In this document: positions 44,185 through 53,757 of the stretch, piece after piece
Position numbering within the stretch: the first letter of the stretch is position 1
How the letters are laid out: every line of letters begins with the position of its first letter
Source of the DNA: JANQGG01 sp964642175
Lineage (GTDB): Bacteria > Bacteroidota > Chlorobiia > Chlorobiales > Chloroherpetonaceae
Reading direction: 5' to 3'
Assembly: GCA_964642175.1 (NCBI GenBank)
Contig: CAZXOK010000007.1
Span: forward strand, 1 to 64,000
Length of the DNA: 64,000 bases
The notes under the pieces: model-generated
Told to the model about the DNA's origin: nothing
The model's input: only the letters and a program-made list of their open reading frames with translations
Database searches by the model: none
Translations under genes and position numbers: made by a program

Positions 44185-44772
44185 ATGGGTCTTTTAGATA
44201 AAAAGTTTGAAAAAGGTGGCGTTGTTGTCACATCTGTGGAAAATGTCTTTAACTGGGCACGTTTATCATCCTTATGGCCAATGGGCTTTGGACTGGCTTG
44301 TTGCGCAATTGAAATGATGGCCACAAATGCTTCCAGTTATGATCTCGAACGCTTCGGGATATTCCCGAGAAGCTCCCCGCGGCAATCCGATTTAATGATC
44401 GTTGCCGGCACGGTAACCTTTAAAATGGCCGACCGTGTTCGACGTTTATATGAACAAATGCCTGAACCACGTTATGTGCTTTCTATGGGCAGTTGCTCAA
44501 ACTGCGGCGGTCCTTACTGGGAGCATGGGTACCACGTGGTAAAAGGGGTTGATCGTGTAATACCGGTTGATGTCTATGTACCGGGCTGTCCACCTCGCCC
44601 TGAAGCACTTATTGGTGGACTGATGAAAATTCAGGAGTTGATTCGTGTGGAAAAATTTGCCGGAAGCCGAAGAGAAGCAATCGACAAGATCAGCCCGAAA
44701 TCTTACGAGGCTGAAGGGGTGATCAAAGAGACCAGCGTTAGCGCCAGCAATATGTCTATATCAGAATCATAA
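44185..44772 (+). CDS. nuoB: NADH-quinone oxidoreductase subunit B
   Basis: 195 residues carrying the N2 [4Fe-4S] cluster: tandem CC in GLACCAIEMM, C in MGSCSNCGGPYW and C in VPGCPPRPEALIGG. It passes electrons to quinone in the peripheral arm. A 30-residue C-terminal extension (SVSASNMSIS-rich end) is slightly longer than typical. It lies 55 bp after nuoA. Confidence 0.97.
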   Translation: MGLLDKKFEKGGVVVTSVENVFNWARLSSLWPMGFGLACCAIEMMATNASSYDLERFGIFPRSSPRQSDLMIVAGTVTFKMADRVRRLYEQMPEPRYVLSMGSCSNCGGPYWEHGYHVVKGVDRVIPVDVYVPGCPPRPEALIGGLMKIQELIRVEKFAGSRREAIDKISPKSYEAEGVIKETSVSASNMSISES

Positions 44773-44808
44773 TCAAGTAAATTTTAGGTTTAATCAGAAG
44801 TTGATATT

Positions 44809-45561
44809 ATGACTGAAGAAAATCAGGGAAACGAACCAAAGAAGAAACTTTCTCCGGCACTGGCTGCCCGGATGGAAGCCATGAAGAAGAAAAAACAAGA
44901 GGAAGGATCTTCGGAGGAACCAAAAGGTGAGGAAGAGCCCCCCAAAAAAGCCAAACCTTCTAAATTATCTCCGGCTTTAGCTGCTCGCCTGGCTGCCAAA
45001 AAAGCAACCAAATCCGAATCGGGATCTTCAGAAAAATCAGAAAAAGAACCTGCCAAACCAGAACCACCGGCTGAACCGCAGCCTCATGATCTGGCCTACA
45101 ACGTGATCAAAGAAGAATTTGGTGATATTATCTCCGATCTGGACAACAACCCTCACATGCCATTTTTTGAAGTTACCGATAAATCTTACTGGCAAGCAAT
45201 TGCTTATTTCATGAGAACCGATGAGCGTTTGAAATTCAATTATCTCTCCTGCCTGTCGGGAATGGACTATAATGATGGCCAATTGGGCATTGTATGTAAT
45301 CTGGAGTCTTTAGGAGATCTAAATCATAAGCTTGCTGTAAAAGTTAAATGCTCCAAAGATGATCCGCATATCCCATCGGTGGCTGAAGTCTGGCTCACTG
45401 CCGACTGGCATGAGCGTGAAGCCTACGATCTGTTAGGCATTGTCTTTGATGAACATCCGGATATGCGCCGTATCCTTTGCCCGGACGACTGGGAAGGCTA
45501 TCCGCTTAGAAAAGATTATCAAGTTCAGGAATATTATCATGGCATCCGCGTGCCATACTAA
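44809..45561 (+). CDS. nuoC: NADH-quinone oxidoreductase subunit C with repeat-bearing N-terminal extension
   Basis: 250 residues. The 30-kDa domain occupies about 95-250 (VAEVWLTADWHEREAYDLLG, GYPLRKDY), not fused to NuoD. The first 90 residues are a low-complexity Lys/Glu/Pro/Ser extension with two copies of one motif: LSPALAARMEAMKKKK at 14-29 (44848-44895) and LSPALAARLAAKK at 53-65 (44965-45003). The same motif recurs twice in the C-terminal tail of NuoI. NuoC normally scaffolds NuoD, NuoB and NuoI in the peripheral arm; the role of the extension is unknown, possibly a short amphipathic helix for docking. Confidence 0.96.
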   Translation: MTEENQGNEPKKKLSPALAARMEAMKKKKQEEGSSEEPKGEEEPPKKAKPSKLSPALAARLAAKKATKSESGSSEKSEKEPAKPEPPAEPQPHDLAYNVIKEEFGDIISDLDNNPHMPFFEVTDKSYWQAIAYFMRTDERLKFNYLSCLSGMDYNDGQLGIVCNLESLGDLNHKLAVKVKCSKDDPHIPSVAEVWLTADWHEREAYDLLGIVFDEHPDMRRILCPDDWEGYPLRKDYQVQEYYHGIRVPY

Positions 45562-45585
45562 TGGATAAAATTAATTGTATTTATC

Positions 45586-46785
45586 ATGTCGGATGATTTG
45601 AACATAGAGCCTACAGTAAAACTTACATCGGTAGATGAAAACCTGACCATATTGGAAAAGGATCTGGATACCGAATACATGCTGGTACAAATGGGGCCTC
45701 AACACCCCTCAACGCATGGTGTATTAAGGGTTGAGCTATTAACCGACGGGGAAGTGATTGTAAAAGCCACCCCGCATTTAGGCTATCTGCATCGTTGTTT
45801 TGAAAAGCATGCCGAAAACATAGACTACCCGGGTATCATTCCTTATGTCGATCGCATGGATTACCTGGCATCCATGAATAACGATTTTGGCTTTGCCGTA
45901 GCTATGGAAAAACTCATGGGGATTGAAATCCCTGAGCGTATCGACTACATGCGCATTATTGTGGCTGAGTTAAACCGTATTGCCTCGCACCTTGTGGCTG
46001 TTGGTACTTATGCTATTGATTTAGGTGCTTTTACCCCGTTTTTGTTTTGTTTCCGAGATCGTGAACATATTCTGAACCTCCTCGAGTGGCTGTGTGGTGC
46101 TCGTATGCTTTACAATTACATTTGGATCGGTGGTGTTTCCCACGATTTTCCACCAAAATTCAAAGAACGTGTTTCAGAATTTGTTAAGTATTTCAAACCC
46201 AAAGCCCGCGAAATTTACCGCCTCCTTACAGAAAATGAAATCTTTGTTCAGCGTACCCGCAATATTGGCCTGTTGCCGGCAGATGTGGCTATTAATGCCG
46301 GGGCATCCGGACCAATGCTCAGAGGCTCGGCTGTTAAGTGGGATCTTCGCCGCGATGATCCGTATTCGCTGTACCCGGAACTTGAGTTCGATATTGCTTT
46401 GCCGGATGGTAAAGCCTCTGTAATTGGCGATTGCCTTTCAAGACACCTGGTTCGTGCTATTGAGATCGAAGAAAGTTTAAAGATCATTGAGCAGTGCATC
46501 GATAAAATCCCGGATGTCCCGAATTTTGATCCGCATGCCGCTGTACCCAAACGCGTTAAACCAAAAGCCGGTGAAATTTATGGCCGTACTGAAGCGCCTC
46601 GTGGTGAATTAGGATTTTACATTGTCAGTGATGGTAAAGGAACCAAGCCTTATAGGTGTAAAGCACGCTCATCGTGTTTTGTAAATCTTTCTCTTTTGGG
46701 TGAAATGGCCAAAGGTCAGTACCTGGCCGATGTCGTGGCCATTATTGGTAGTATTGATATTGTTCTTGGAGAAGTTGACAGATAA
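45586..46785 (+). CDS. nuoD: NADH-quinone oxidoreductase subunit D
   Basis: 399 residues, the 49-kDa subunit that lines the quinone pocket with NuoB. Signatures: MGPQHPSTHGVLRVE near the N-terminus with the quinone-site His, HLGYLHRCFEKHAE, GASGPMLRGSA, and the C-terminal DVVAIIGSIDIVLGEVDR. The N-terminal 30 residues are a short acidic extension. Next gene is nuoH, so the usual nuoE-F-G block is absent between D and H. Confidence 0.97.
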   Translation: MSDDLNIEPTVKLTSVDENLTILEKDLDTEYMLVQMGPQHPSTHGVLRVELLTDGEVIVKATPHLGYLHRCFEKHAENIDYPGIIPYVDRMDYLASMNNDFGFAVAMEKLMGIEIPERIDYMRIIVAELNRIASHLVAVGTYAIDLGAFTPFLFCFRDREHILNLLEWLCGARMLYNYIWIGGVSHDFPPKFKERVSEFVKYFKPKAREIYRLLTENEIFVQRTRNIGLLPADVAINAGASGPMLRGSAVKWDLRRDDPYSLYPELEFDIALPDGKASVIGDCLSRHLVRAIEIEESLKIIEQCIDKIPDVPNFDPHAAVPKRVKPKAGEIYGRTEAPRGELGFYIVSDGKGTKPYRCKARSSCFVNLSLLGEMAKGQYLADVVAIIGSIDIVLGEVDR

Positions 46786-46806
46786 AAAACCAGACTTATT
46801 AAACGA

Positions 46807-47889
46807 ATGCAACATTTAGCTTTAGCTGAAATAAATCAATGGAGTAACGCTCTCACAGATCTGGGTATTGTTGGTTTATTGCTTATACCAACCATACCAC
46901 TTGTCTTTATTGCAGTTTATGCCCTTTATTACGGGGTGTATGGTGAGCGTAAAGTCTCAGCGTTCATGCAGGATCGCCTCGGACCAATGGAAGTGGGTAA
47001 GTGGGGATTGCTCCAAACCCTGGCTGATATTTTAAAGCTGATCCATAAAGAAGATATTGTCCCGAAAGCTGCCGATAAATTTCTATTCGTAATTGGCCCC
47101 GGTATTTTATTCGTGGGCGCGTTTTCTGCTTTTGCGGTTTTACCATTCAGTTCAGCCTTCATTGGTGCAGACCTGAATGTTGGTTTATTTTACGCCATCT
47201 CGATTGTCTCGCTTGAAGTTGTTGGTATTCTGGCAGCCGGTTGGGGCTCTAACAATAAATGGTCGCTCTATGGCGCTATTCGTAGTGTGGCTCAGATCGT
47301 GAGTTACGAGATCCCTGCAGCTACAGCACTACTTTGTGCTGCCATGATGGCCGGCACCTTAAGCATGCAAGGCATGATTTTGGAGCAAGCCGGACCCAAA
47401 GGTTTGTTGGATTGGTTCTTGTTCCAGTCGCCTATCGCCTGGATGGCCTTTATCATTTACTTTATTTCATCACTGGCCGAAGTAAACCGCGCGCCTTTTG
47501 ATATCCCGGAAGCCGAATCTGAGCTGGTTGCCGGTTACTTTACCGAGTACGGTGGTATGAAATTTGCCATCATCTTTCTGGCTGAATATGCTTCCATGTT
47601 CATGGTCAGTGCCATTATAACGGTGGCCTTTTTAGGTGGTTGGCTCTCTCCGTTTCCTAACTTTGGTTCTTTTGCCCTGAACGACTGGACAAACGGCCCG
47701 ATTTGGGGTGTGTTCTGGATGCTTTCCAAGAGTCTTTTCTTTGTGTTTATTCAAATGTGGCTCAGATGGACCCTGCCAAGGCTCCGTGTGGATCAATTGA
47801 TGTTTTTATGCTGGAAAGTGTTAATTCCGTTTGCGTTTTTAGCTTTTACAATTACCGCGTTTTGGGAAATTTATGTCGGTCGCTGGTAA
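46807..47889 (+). CDS. nuoH: NADH-quinone oxidoreductase subunit H
   Basis: 360 residues with eight or nine membrane helices. Signatures: YYGVYGERKVSAFMQDRLGP in the first cytoplasmic loop and the family stretch EVNRAPFDIPEAESELVAGY with the Glu residues that link quinone chemistry to proton transfer. Forms the heel of Complex I in the inner membrane. It lies 21 bp after nuoD. Confidence 0.97.
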   Translation: MQHLALAEINQWSNALTDLGIVGLLLIPTIPLVFIAVYALYYGVYGERKVSAFMQDRLGPMEVGKWGLLQTLADILKLIHKEDIVPKAADKFLFVIGPGILFVGAFSAFAVLPFSSAFIGADLNVGLFYAISIVSLEVVGILAAGWGSNNKWSLYGAIRSVAQIVSYEIPAATALLCAAMMAGTLSMQGMILEQAGPKGLLDWFLFQSPIAWMAFIIYFISSLAEVNRAPFDIPEAESELVAGYFTEYGGMKFAIIFLAEYASMFMVSAIITVAFLGGWLSPFPNFGSFALNDWTNGPIWGVFWMLSKSLFFVFIQMWLRWTLPRLRVDQLMFLCWKVLIPFAFLAFTITAFWEIYVGRW

Positions 47890-47926
47890 AGACAGCTTCG
47901 TTGAATCATATAACGATTTTGTATAA

Positions 47927-48787
47927 ATGAGTCAGTATATAAATACTATAAAAACAGGTGTTTCAACTGTATTAACAGGTTTGGGTATTACCTGGAAACA
48001 CTTCTTGAATGCAACCAACCGAAAAGGGGATGCCGGTATAGCCGAAGATCAGTACTTCGATCAGGTTGATGGGCTTTGCACCTTGCAGTACCCAACCGAA
48101 GCCATTCCTACTCCCGGATTTGCCCGTTACCGGCTTCATAATGAATCTGACGACTGTATTGCCTGCGATCAGTGTGCCAAGGCATGTCCGGTTAATTGCA
48201 TCACCATTGAATCATTTAAAGCTACGCCAGACGATATAGAAGAACTGGGTACCACGTCTGATGGCACAAAAAAGCGTTTATGGCTCCCGGTGTTTGATAT
48301 AGATATGGCTAAATGCATGTATTGCGGCTTGTGTACATACCCATGCCCAACTGAGTGCATTACCATGACACCGGTTCATGATTTCTCTGAATTTGATCGC
48401 GATCATATGATCTACCACTTTGGTAATATGACCAAAGAACAGGCTGCCTTTAAACGCAAAAAGCTCGATGAGTTCAACGAGAAGAAAAAAGCTGATGAAG
48501 CTGCTAAAAAAGCCGCTCCAAAACCTTCCGGCGAAGCCGTTGCTAAACCTGCCGCAGCTGGCGGAGCGAAAAAAATGTCTCCAATGATGGCCGCTCGTCT
48601 GGCTCAAAAGAAAAAAGCCGAAGGCGCTTCAGAGGAAGAAAAAAGTGCTTCGACTGAGCCCGAACAATCAAAACCAGCAGAGGAGAGTACTGATAAACCA
48701 AAACCTAAACTCTCACCGGCTTTGGCTGCCAGAATGGCTGCCATGAAAAAGAAAAAAGATGAAGGTGGTGAAGAAAACGCCTCTTAA
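47927..48787 (+). CDS. nuoI: NADH-quinone oxidoreductase subunit I with repeat-bearing C-terminal tail
   Basis: 286 residues, about 100 longer than the usual 160-190. The core (1-170) has two [4Fe-4S] motifs, CIACDQCAKACPVN and CMYCGLCTYPCPTE. The added tail (about 185-286) is Lys/Glu/Ala/Pro-rich with two motif copies: MSPMMAARLAQKKK at 217-230 (48575-48616) and LSPALAARMAAMKKKK at 262-277 (48710-48757), the latter almost identical to a copy in the NuoC extension. NuoI carries electrons from NuoG to NuoB in canonical Complex I; the tail might engage an alternative electron-input partner or the membrane (inference). Confidence 0.96.
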   Translation: MSQYINTIKTGVSTVLTGLGITWKHFLNATNRKGDAGIAEDQYFDQVDGLCTLQYPTEAIPTPGFARYRLHNESDDCIACDQCAKACPVNCITIESFKATPDDIEELGTTSDGTKKRLWLPVFDIDMAKCMYCGLCTYPCPTECITMTPVHDFSEFDRDHMIYHFGNMTKEQAAFKRKKLDEFNEKKKADEAAKKAAPKPSGEAVAKPAAAGGAKKMSPMMAARLAQKKKAEGASEEEKSASTEPEQSKPAEESTDKPKPKLSPALAARMAAMKKKKDEGGEENAS

Positions 48788-48858
48788 TCAGATCTGATTG
48801 ATAAATTACTTGATATTGCGCAAGCAGATATAAAAAAACTATTTAGGTGCTTTAACAT

Positions 48859-49377
48859 ATGGAAGATTTAACCTACCAATTGATATTCTATTTCTTTGCC
48901 GCCGTTACTGTTATTTCGGCAGTATTTGTGGTGTTTTCCAAAAATATCATTTACTCGGCTTTCTCGCTGCTATTTACCTTTTTCGGAGTAGCTGCCCTGT
49001 ATGTCTTTTTAAGTGCCGACTTTGTAGCCGTTACCCAGATCGTGGTTTATGTTGGTGGTATTCTCGTACTGCTTTTATTTGGTGTGATGTTTACAAACAA
49101 GGTTTCCCAGGTCCAGCTTAGAACCGATGTATTCAATTTTGTGCCGGGTTTATTGATTACGATTGCTACATTAGGGGTTATCGTTTATACCTTCTTGACC
49201 CGCTCAACCTGGAAACTTTCCGACACCCATATTAATGAAAGTGTAGTAGAGGAAATCGGCTATGAGATTATGTCGACTTATGTTTTACCGTTCGAAATTA
49301 TAGCCTTTTTACTTTTTGCGGCCTTAATCGGGGCGGCATACCTGGCTACTTACGATAAAGAGCCATCAGAAAAATAA
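48859..49377 (+). CDS. nuoJ: NADH-quinone oxidoreductase subunit J
   Basis: 172 residues, five membrane helices. Typical ND6-like features: NIIYSAFSLLFTFFGVAALYV and VAVTQIVVYVGGILVLLLFG with the pi-bulge helix. Membrane-arm subunit next to NuoA, H and K. It starts 71 bp after nuoI and is followed by nuoK after 41 bp. Confidence 0.95.
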   Translation: MEDLTYQLIFYFFAAVTVISAVFVVFSKNIIYSAFSLLFTFFGVAALYVFLSADFVAVTQIVVYVGGILVLLLFGVMFTNKVSQVQLRTDVFNFVPGLLITIATLGVIVYTFLTRSTWKLSDTHINESVVEEIGYEIMSTYVLPFEIIAFLLFAALIGAAYLATYDKEPSEK

Positions 49378-49418
49378 AGACAGTTTTTATAGATATTAAA
49401 AATTGATAGGGACTTAAT

Positions 49419-49730
49419 ATGCTACCTGAAATTGGATTAAATCATTACCTGGTAATCTCAGCCATCCTGTTCTCTTTAGGACTTTTTGGTGTCATGACCC
49501 GGAAAAATGCCGTGGTGGTTTTGATGGGTGTAGAGCTCATTTTGAATGCCGCTAATATTAATTTGCTGGCCTTTGGCAAATACAATGGCTCAATGGATGG
49601 GATCATGTTCAGCTTATTTGTCATTGTTCTGGCAGCCGCTGAAGCCGCCGTGGCTCTGGCTATCATTATAAATATATACAATACCTTTAAAACGGTTGAT
49701 CTTAGCGAAGTTGATACGATGCGCGAATAA
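49419..49730 (+). CDS. nuoK: NADH-quinone oxidoreductase subunit K
   Basis: 103 residues, three membrane helices, ND4L-like. The conserved Glu pair is present (MGVELILNAANIN and AAAEAAVALAIIINIY), giving half-channel carboxylates of the proton path between NuoJ and NuoN. Operon position and length are standard. Confidence 0.95.
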   Translation: MLPEIGLNHYLVISAILFSLGLFGVMTRKNAVVVLMGVELILNAANINLLAFGKYNGSMDGIMFSLFVIVLAAAEAAVALAIIINIYNTFKTVDLSEVDTMRE

Positions 49731-49779
49731 ACTTAAACCATAACCAATCCAAGATTTATATTTTTTGATTTAAAAAACC

Positions 49780-52002
49780 ATGGATACACTTATACTGTTT
49801 TCAATTATAGCGTTACTGGTACCTTTAGCCTCATTTTTCTTTCTTATTCTCACCAATAAGAAACTACCCCGCGAAGGTGATTTTATAGCTACAGGTGCTG
49901 TTGGCATTTCTCTCATCTTATCGCTTTATATCTTTGCCCAGGTTGTCATAGGGGAATACAACCCCGACTTTTCCATGACCTGGAATTTCACTTGGATTGA
50001 TTTTGGTAATGTTCCCGGTGTTGGCCCTCTGGAGATAAAAATGGGTATCCTCATCGATAACCTCACAGCCATTATGCTGGTTGTGGTTACACTTATCAGT
50101 TTCCTGGTTCATTTGTTCTCAATCGGATATATGGAAGGCGATAAGTACTATGGACGGTTTTTTGCATACCTGGGTATCTTTACATTCTCCATGCTGGGTA
50201 TTGTCCTGGCCGATAACCTCTTTGCTATTTACATTTTCTGGGAACTGGTAGGTCTTTCTTCCTATCTGTTAATTGGTTTCTTCTTCGAAAAAGACTCCGC
50301 AGCCGATGCCCAGAAAAAAGCTTTCATGACCAATCGTATTGGCGATGTTGGTATGTGGTTGGGTATTTTAATTCTTTATTCTCAATTCCACACATTTGGT
50401 TACCAGGAAATCTTCCAGGGTATTCAGGACGCGGAGTTCTCCTTATCCGAAGGCTGGCTAACAGCTGCCGGTATTTTACTTTTCTGTGGCTGTATCGGTA
50501 AATCGGCCCAGTTCCCACTGCATGTCTGGTTACCGGATGCTATGGAAGGCCCTACACCTGTTTCAGCTTTGATCCACGCAGCTACGATGGTTGCAGCCGG
50601 TGTGTATTTTGTAGCCCGAATTTTTGTGCTTTTAACTCCCGATGCGCTTCATGTTATCGCCTTTATTGGTGCCTTTACTGCATTCATGGCCGCTACGATT
50701 GCCATTACACAGCACGATATCAAACGCGTTCTGGCTTACTCAACTGTTTCTCAGCTCGGATATATGGTTCTTGGCCTGGGTGTTGGGGCCTACGCACCGG
50801 CCTTTTTCCACCTGGTAACCCATGCTTTCTTTAAAGCCTGTTTGTTCCTGGGTTCAGGTGCCGTTATCCATGCGGCTCACCATGAGCAGGATATGCGCTG
50901 GATGGGTGGACTAAGAACTAAAATGCCATGGACTTTTGCTACATTCACTATAGCAATGTTTGCACTGGCAGGATTGCCGCTTACAAGTGGATTTATGAGT
51001 AAAGATGCCATACTGGCAGGTTCCATAGGATTTGCTGCTGCTGAAGGTGGTGGTATCTATTATCTTATTCCTTTCCTTGGATTTGCTTCAGCCTTGATGA
51101 CCGCTTTTTACATGGGTCGCCAAATGTGGCTGGTATTTTTTGGTGAAAACCGGGCTCATTTGAAACCCGAAGATCCCCACGACGATCACCATCATGGTCA
51201 TGACGACCATCATGGTGAGGTCCATGAAGTGGGTTGGGTCATGCGCCTGCCGCTGGTGATCCTGGCATTTCTATCCGTATTTTTCGTCTATTCCATCAAC
51301 CCGCTTGATGGTGCGGATGGTTGGTTTTTACATGTGATCAAAACTCCGAATACCGTGGTTCAGCAAGATGGGAATTTCATGCATCAAACTGCTGAAGAAC
51401 ATGCCAATACCGGTGGTTTTATTATCAACGATGCCTACGCTGATACTGATTCACATACGGCATCTATTACAAAAGTTGGAGGAGGGGAGCATACCTCACA
51501 ATTCACCGACCCAAGGCAGGCTGCCATAGATCACGCCGCTCACGATGCTCACTATTTTGCAATTGGTTTATCTATCCTGATGCTGACCTTAGGCTTTGGC
51601 CTGGCTTATGTCGTCTATTTCAGAGGAATTATAGATCCGGATGAAATGGCCGAAAAGCTTAAGCCACTGTACCTGTATTCGTTCAACAAGTGGTACTGGG
51701 ATGAAATTTACAATGCGACCATTATCAAAGGAAGTTTTATGCTGGCCAATATTCTGGCTTGGATTGATAAAAACCTCGTAGATGGTCTCGTGAATTTTGT
51801 AGGTAGCGGCACCAAATGGTTTGCCTTTAAAAATGGCCGCTTCGATCAGCTGGTCGTTGATGGGGCTGTTAATTTCACTGGATTTACCGTTCAGTTTTTT
51901 GGATTGGTATTCCGTAAGATCCAAACCGGTCAAGTCCAAACTTATGTAGCACTTGCCCTGGTGGCTATTTTAGGCTACTTCGTTTATTTCTTTTTAGGTT
52001 AA
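49780..52002 (+). CDS. nuoL: NADH-quinone oxidoreductase subunit L with His-rich loop
   Basis: 740 residues, distal antiporter-like proton pump (about 16 helices) with the lateral helix and C-terminal anchor. Signatures: IYIFWELVGLSSYLLIG, HVWLPDAMEGPTPVSALIHAATMVAAG, KRVLAYSTVSQLGYMVLG. It is longer than the usual 600-680: a soluble insertion around 460-490 contains DPHDDHHHGHDDHHGEVHE, nine His in 19 residues, and a second polar insertion (about 520-590) is also His/Asp-rich. These could bind zinc or nickel on the periplasmic or cytoplasmic face. Followed by nuoM after 59 bp. Confidence 0.96.
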   Translation: MDTLILFSIIALLVPLASFFFLILTNKKLPREGDFIATGAVGISLILSLYIFAQVVIGEYNPDFSMTWNFTWIDFGNVPGVGPLEIKMGILIDNLTAIMLVVVTLISFLVHLFSIGYMEGDKYYGRFFAYLGIFTFSMLGIVLADNLFAIYIFWELVGLSSYLLIGFFFEKDSAADAQKKAFMTNRIGDVGMWLGILILYSQFHTFGYQEIFQGIQDAEFSLSEGWLTAAGILLFCGCIGKSAQFPLHVWLPDAMEGPTPVSALIHAATMVAAGVYFVARIFVLLTPDALHVIAFIGAFTAFMAATIAITQHDIKRVLAYSTVSQLGYMVLGLGVGAYAPAFFHLVTHAFFKACLFLGSGAVIHAAHHEQDMRWMGGLRTKMPWTFATFTIAMFALAGLPLTSGFMSKDAILAGSIGFAAAEGGGIYYLIPFLGFASALMTAFYMGRQMWLVFFGENRAHLKPEDPHDDHHHGHDDHHGEVHEVGWVMRLPLVILAFLSVFFVYSINPLDGADGWFLHVIKTPNTVVQQDGNFMHQTAEEHANTGGFIINDAYADTDSHTASITKVGGGEHTSQFTDPRQAAIDHAAHDAHYFAIGLSILMLTLGFGLAYVVYFRGIIDPDEMAEKLKPLYLYSFNKWYWDEIYNATIIKGSFMLANILAWIDKNLVDGLVNFVGSGTKWFAFKNGRFDQLVVDGAVNFTGFTVQFFGLVFRKIQTGQVQTYVALALVAILGYFVYFFLG

Positions 52003-52061
52003 TTAATTTTTGATACACATAAGGAAGCTTTATACGTCTTAACCATTAATAACTACTAAAC

Positions 52062-53699
52062 ATGTTATCACTTATAGTCTTTTTACCGATTATTGCTTTT
52101 TTCCTGATACTTTTTTTACCCGGAACCCAAAAGCAAATCATCCGGATCGTTTCGTTGGTGGCAGCCATCGGACAAGGGATTTTATCACTTGTTATATGGA
52201 ATGGCTACGACAGCACCAAACCGGGTATTCTTGCCGGTGAAGGTGGAAATTTGCATGAAACATTCCAGTTTGTAGAGCGCTTTGATTGGATAACATTGGA
52301 GTTTGGACGATTTGGCACCTTAAATATTGAGTACCTCCTTGGTGTAGATGGTTTGTCTATCACAATGGTTATACTCACCGCTTTGATATCAATTATTGGT
52401 GTGGTCTCCAGCTGGACCATCTCAAAGCAGGTAAAAGGTTACTTCCTTCTTTATAACTTGCTCAGCACTGCCATGATGGGCTGTTTTGTAGCATTAGATT
52501 TCTTCCTCTTCTATGTATTCTGGGAAGTGATGCTTCTTCCGATGTACTTCCTGATTGGTATCTGGGGCGGACCTAACCGCGAATATGCCGCTATCAAGTT
52601 TTTCCTTTACACATTATTTGGTTCTGTATTCATGTTACTCGTGTTGATCGGATTGTACTTCAGTGTGATTGATCCGGCAACTGGTAATCATACCTTTAAT
52701 ATGGTGGCTATGGTTGATCAGGCCAACTATATTCCAGGCTCCATTTTTGGCCCAGAAAATTCTCTCTGGCGTTTAATTGCCTTTGTTGCCTTGTTTGTTG
52801 GATTTGCCATTAAAGTACCCATGTTCCCATTCCACACCTGGCTTCCTGATGCCCACGTAGAAGCCCCGACACCTATTTCGGTTATTCTTGCCGGTGTCTT
52901 GTTGAAACTTGGAACATACGGCATGCTTCGTATTAATTTCCCGTTTTTCCCGGAAGTCTTCCAGGAACTGGCTTATGTGATCGGTGTGTTTGGTGCTATC
53001 AACATTATATATGGCGCACTTTGTGCCCTGGCTCAGTTAGACCTTAAGAAAATGGTTGCTTACTCATCTATCAGCCACATGGGTTATGTGCTCCTGGGAA
53101 TGGCTGCTATCAACACTGAAGGTATGGCCGGAGCGCTTTACCAGATGTTTAACCATGGCACTATTACAGCTATGCTCTTCCTCTTGGTTGGTGTGATCTA
53201 TGATCGCTCACACAGCCGTCAGATTGAAAAATTCGGTGGCTTGGCTTCTTACATGCCGGCTTACACCTTTGTTTTAACTCTGGCATTTTTTGCTTCACTT
53301 GGGTTGCCCGGTTTAAGTGGCTTTATTTCAGAAGCGTTTGTGTTTGTAGGCAGCTTTAGCTCTGAAGTTACCCGTCCGCTTGCCATTGTGTCTGTTTTGG
53401 GTATTGTGTTCGGTGCGGCATACTTACTATGGTCGCTGCAACGCATGTTCCTTGGAAAACGTCGTGAAGATGCCCTTTATGAACTGCATAAAGATGAGAA
53501 TGGCGACCTGAAAATTCATTTCCACGACTGGAAAGGCTCTAACGACCTGGATATGCGCGAATATGCCATGCTGGTTCCATTAGCTGTTATTGTGGTTATT
53601 CTAGGGGTATATCCCATGCCGATTTTAGGATTGATGACATCAAGTATCAATCAATTGGTTGAAGTGGTTGTCTCCTTTGGAAGCATTGCCATGAACTAA
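52062..53699 (+). CDS. nuoM: NADH-quinone oxidoreductase subunit M
   Basis: 545 residues, antiporter-like proton-pumping subunit with about 14 helices. Signatures: FWEVMLLPMYFLIGIWGG (key Glu), FHTWLPDAHVEAPTPISVIL, LDLKKMVAYSSISHMGYVLLG (key Lys). A polar loop near 470-495 (LYELHKDENGDLKIHFHDWK) is somewhat extended. Between nuoL and nuoN in the inner-membrane arm. Confidence 0.97.
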   Translation: MLSLIVFLPIIAFFLILFLPGTQKQIIRIVSLVAAIGQGILSLVIWNGYDSTKPGILAGEGGNLHETFQFVERFDWITLEFGRFGTLNIEYLLGVDGLSITMVILTALISIIGVVSSWTISKQVKGYFLLYNLLSTAMMGCFVALDFFLFYVFWEVMLLPMYFLIGIWGGPNREYAAIKFFLYTLFGSVFMLLVLIGLYFSVIDPATGNHTFNMVAMVDQANYIPGSIFGPENSLWRLIAFVALFVGFAIKVPMFPFHTWLPDAHVEAPTPISVILAGVLLKLGTYGMLRINFPFFPEVFQELAYVIGVFGAINIIYGALCALAQLDLKKMVAYSSISHMGYVLLGMAAINTEGMAGALYQMFNHGTITAMLFLLVGVIYDRSHSRQIEKFGGLASYMPAYTFVLTLAFFASLGLPGLSGFISEAFVFVGSFSSEVTRPLAIVSVLGIVFGAAYLLWSLQRMFLGKRREDALYELHKDENGDLKIHFHDWKGSNDLDMREYAMLVPLAVIVVILGVYPMPILGLMTSSINQLVEVVVSFGSIAMN

Positions 53700-53757
53700 T
53701 CTGGCTTTTAACAAGCCATGATCTAACTTTTATGAATTTATAAAAGACCAAAAACGA

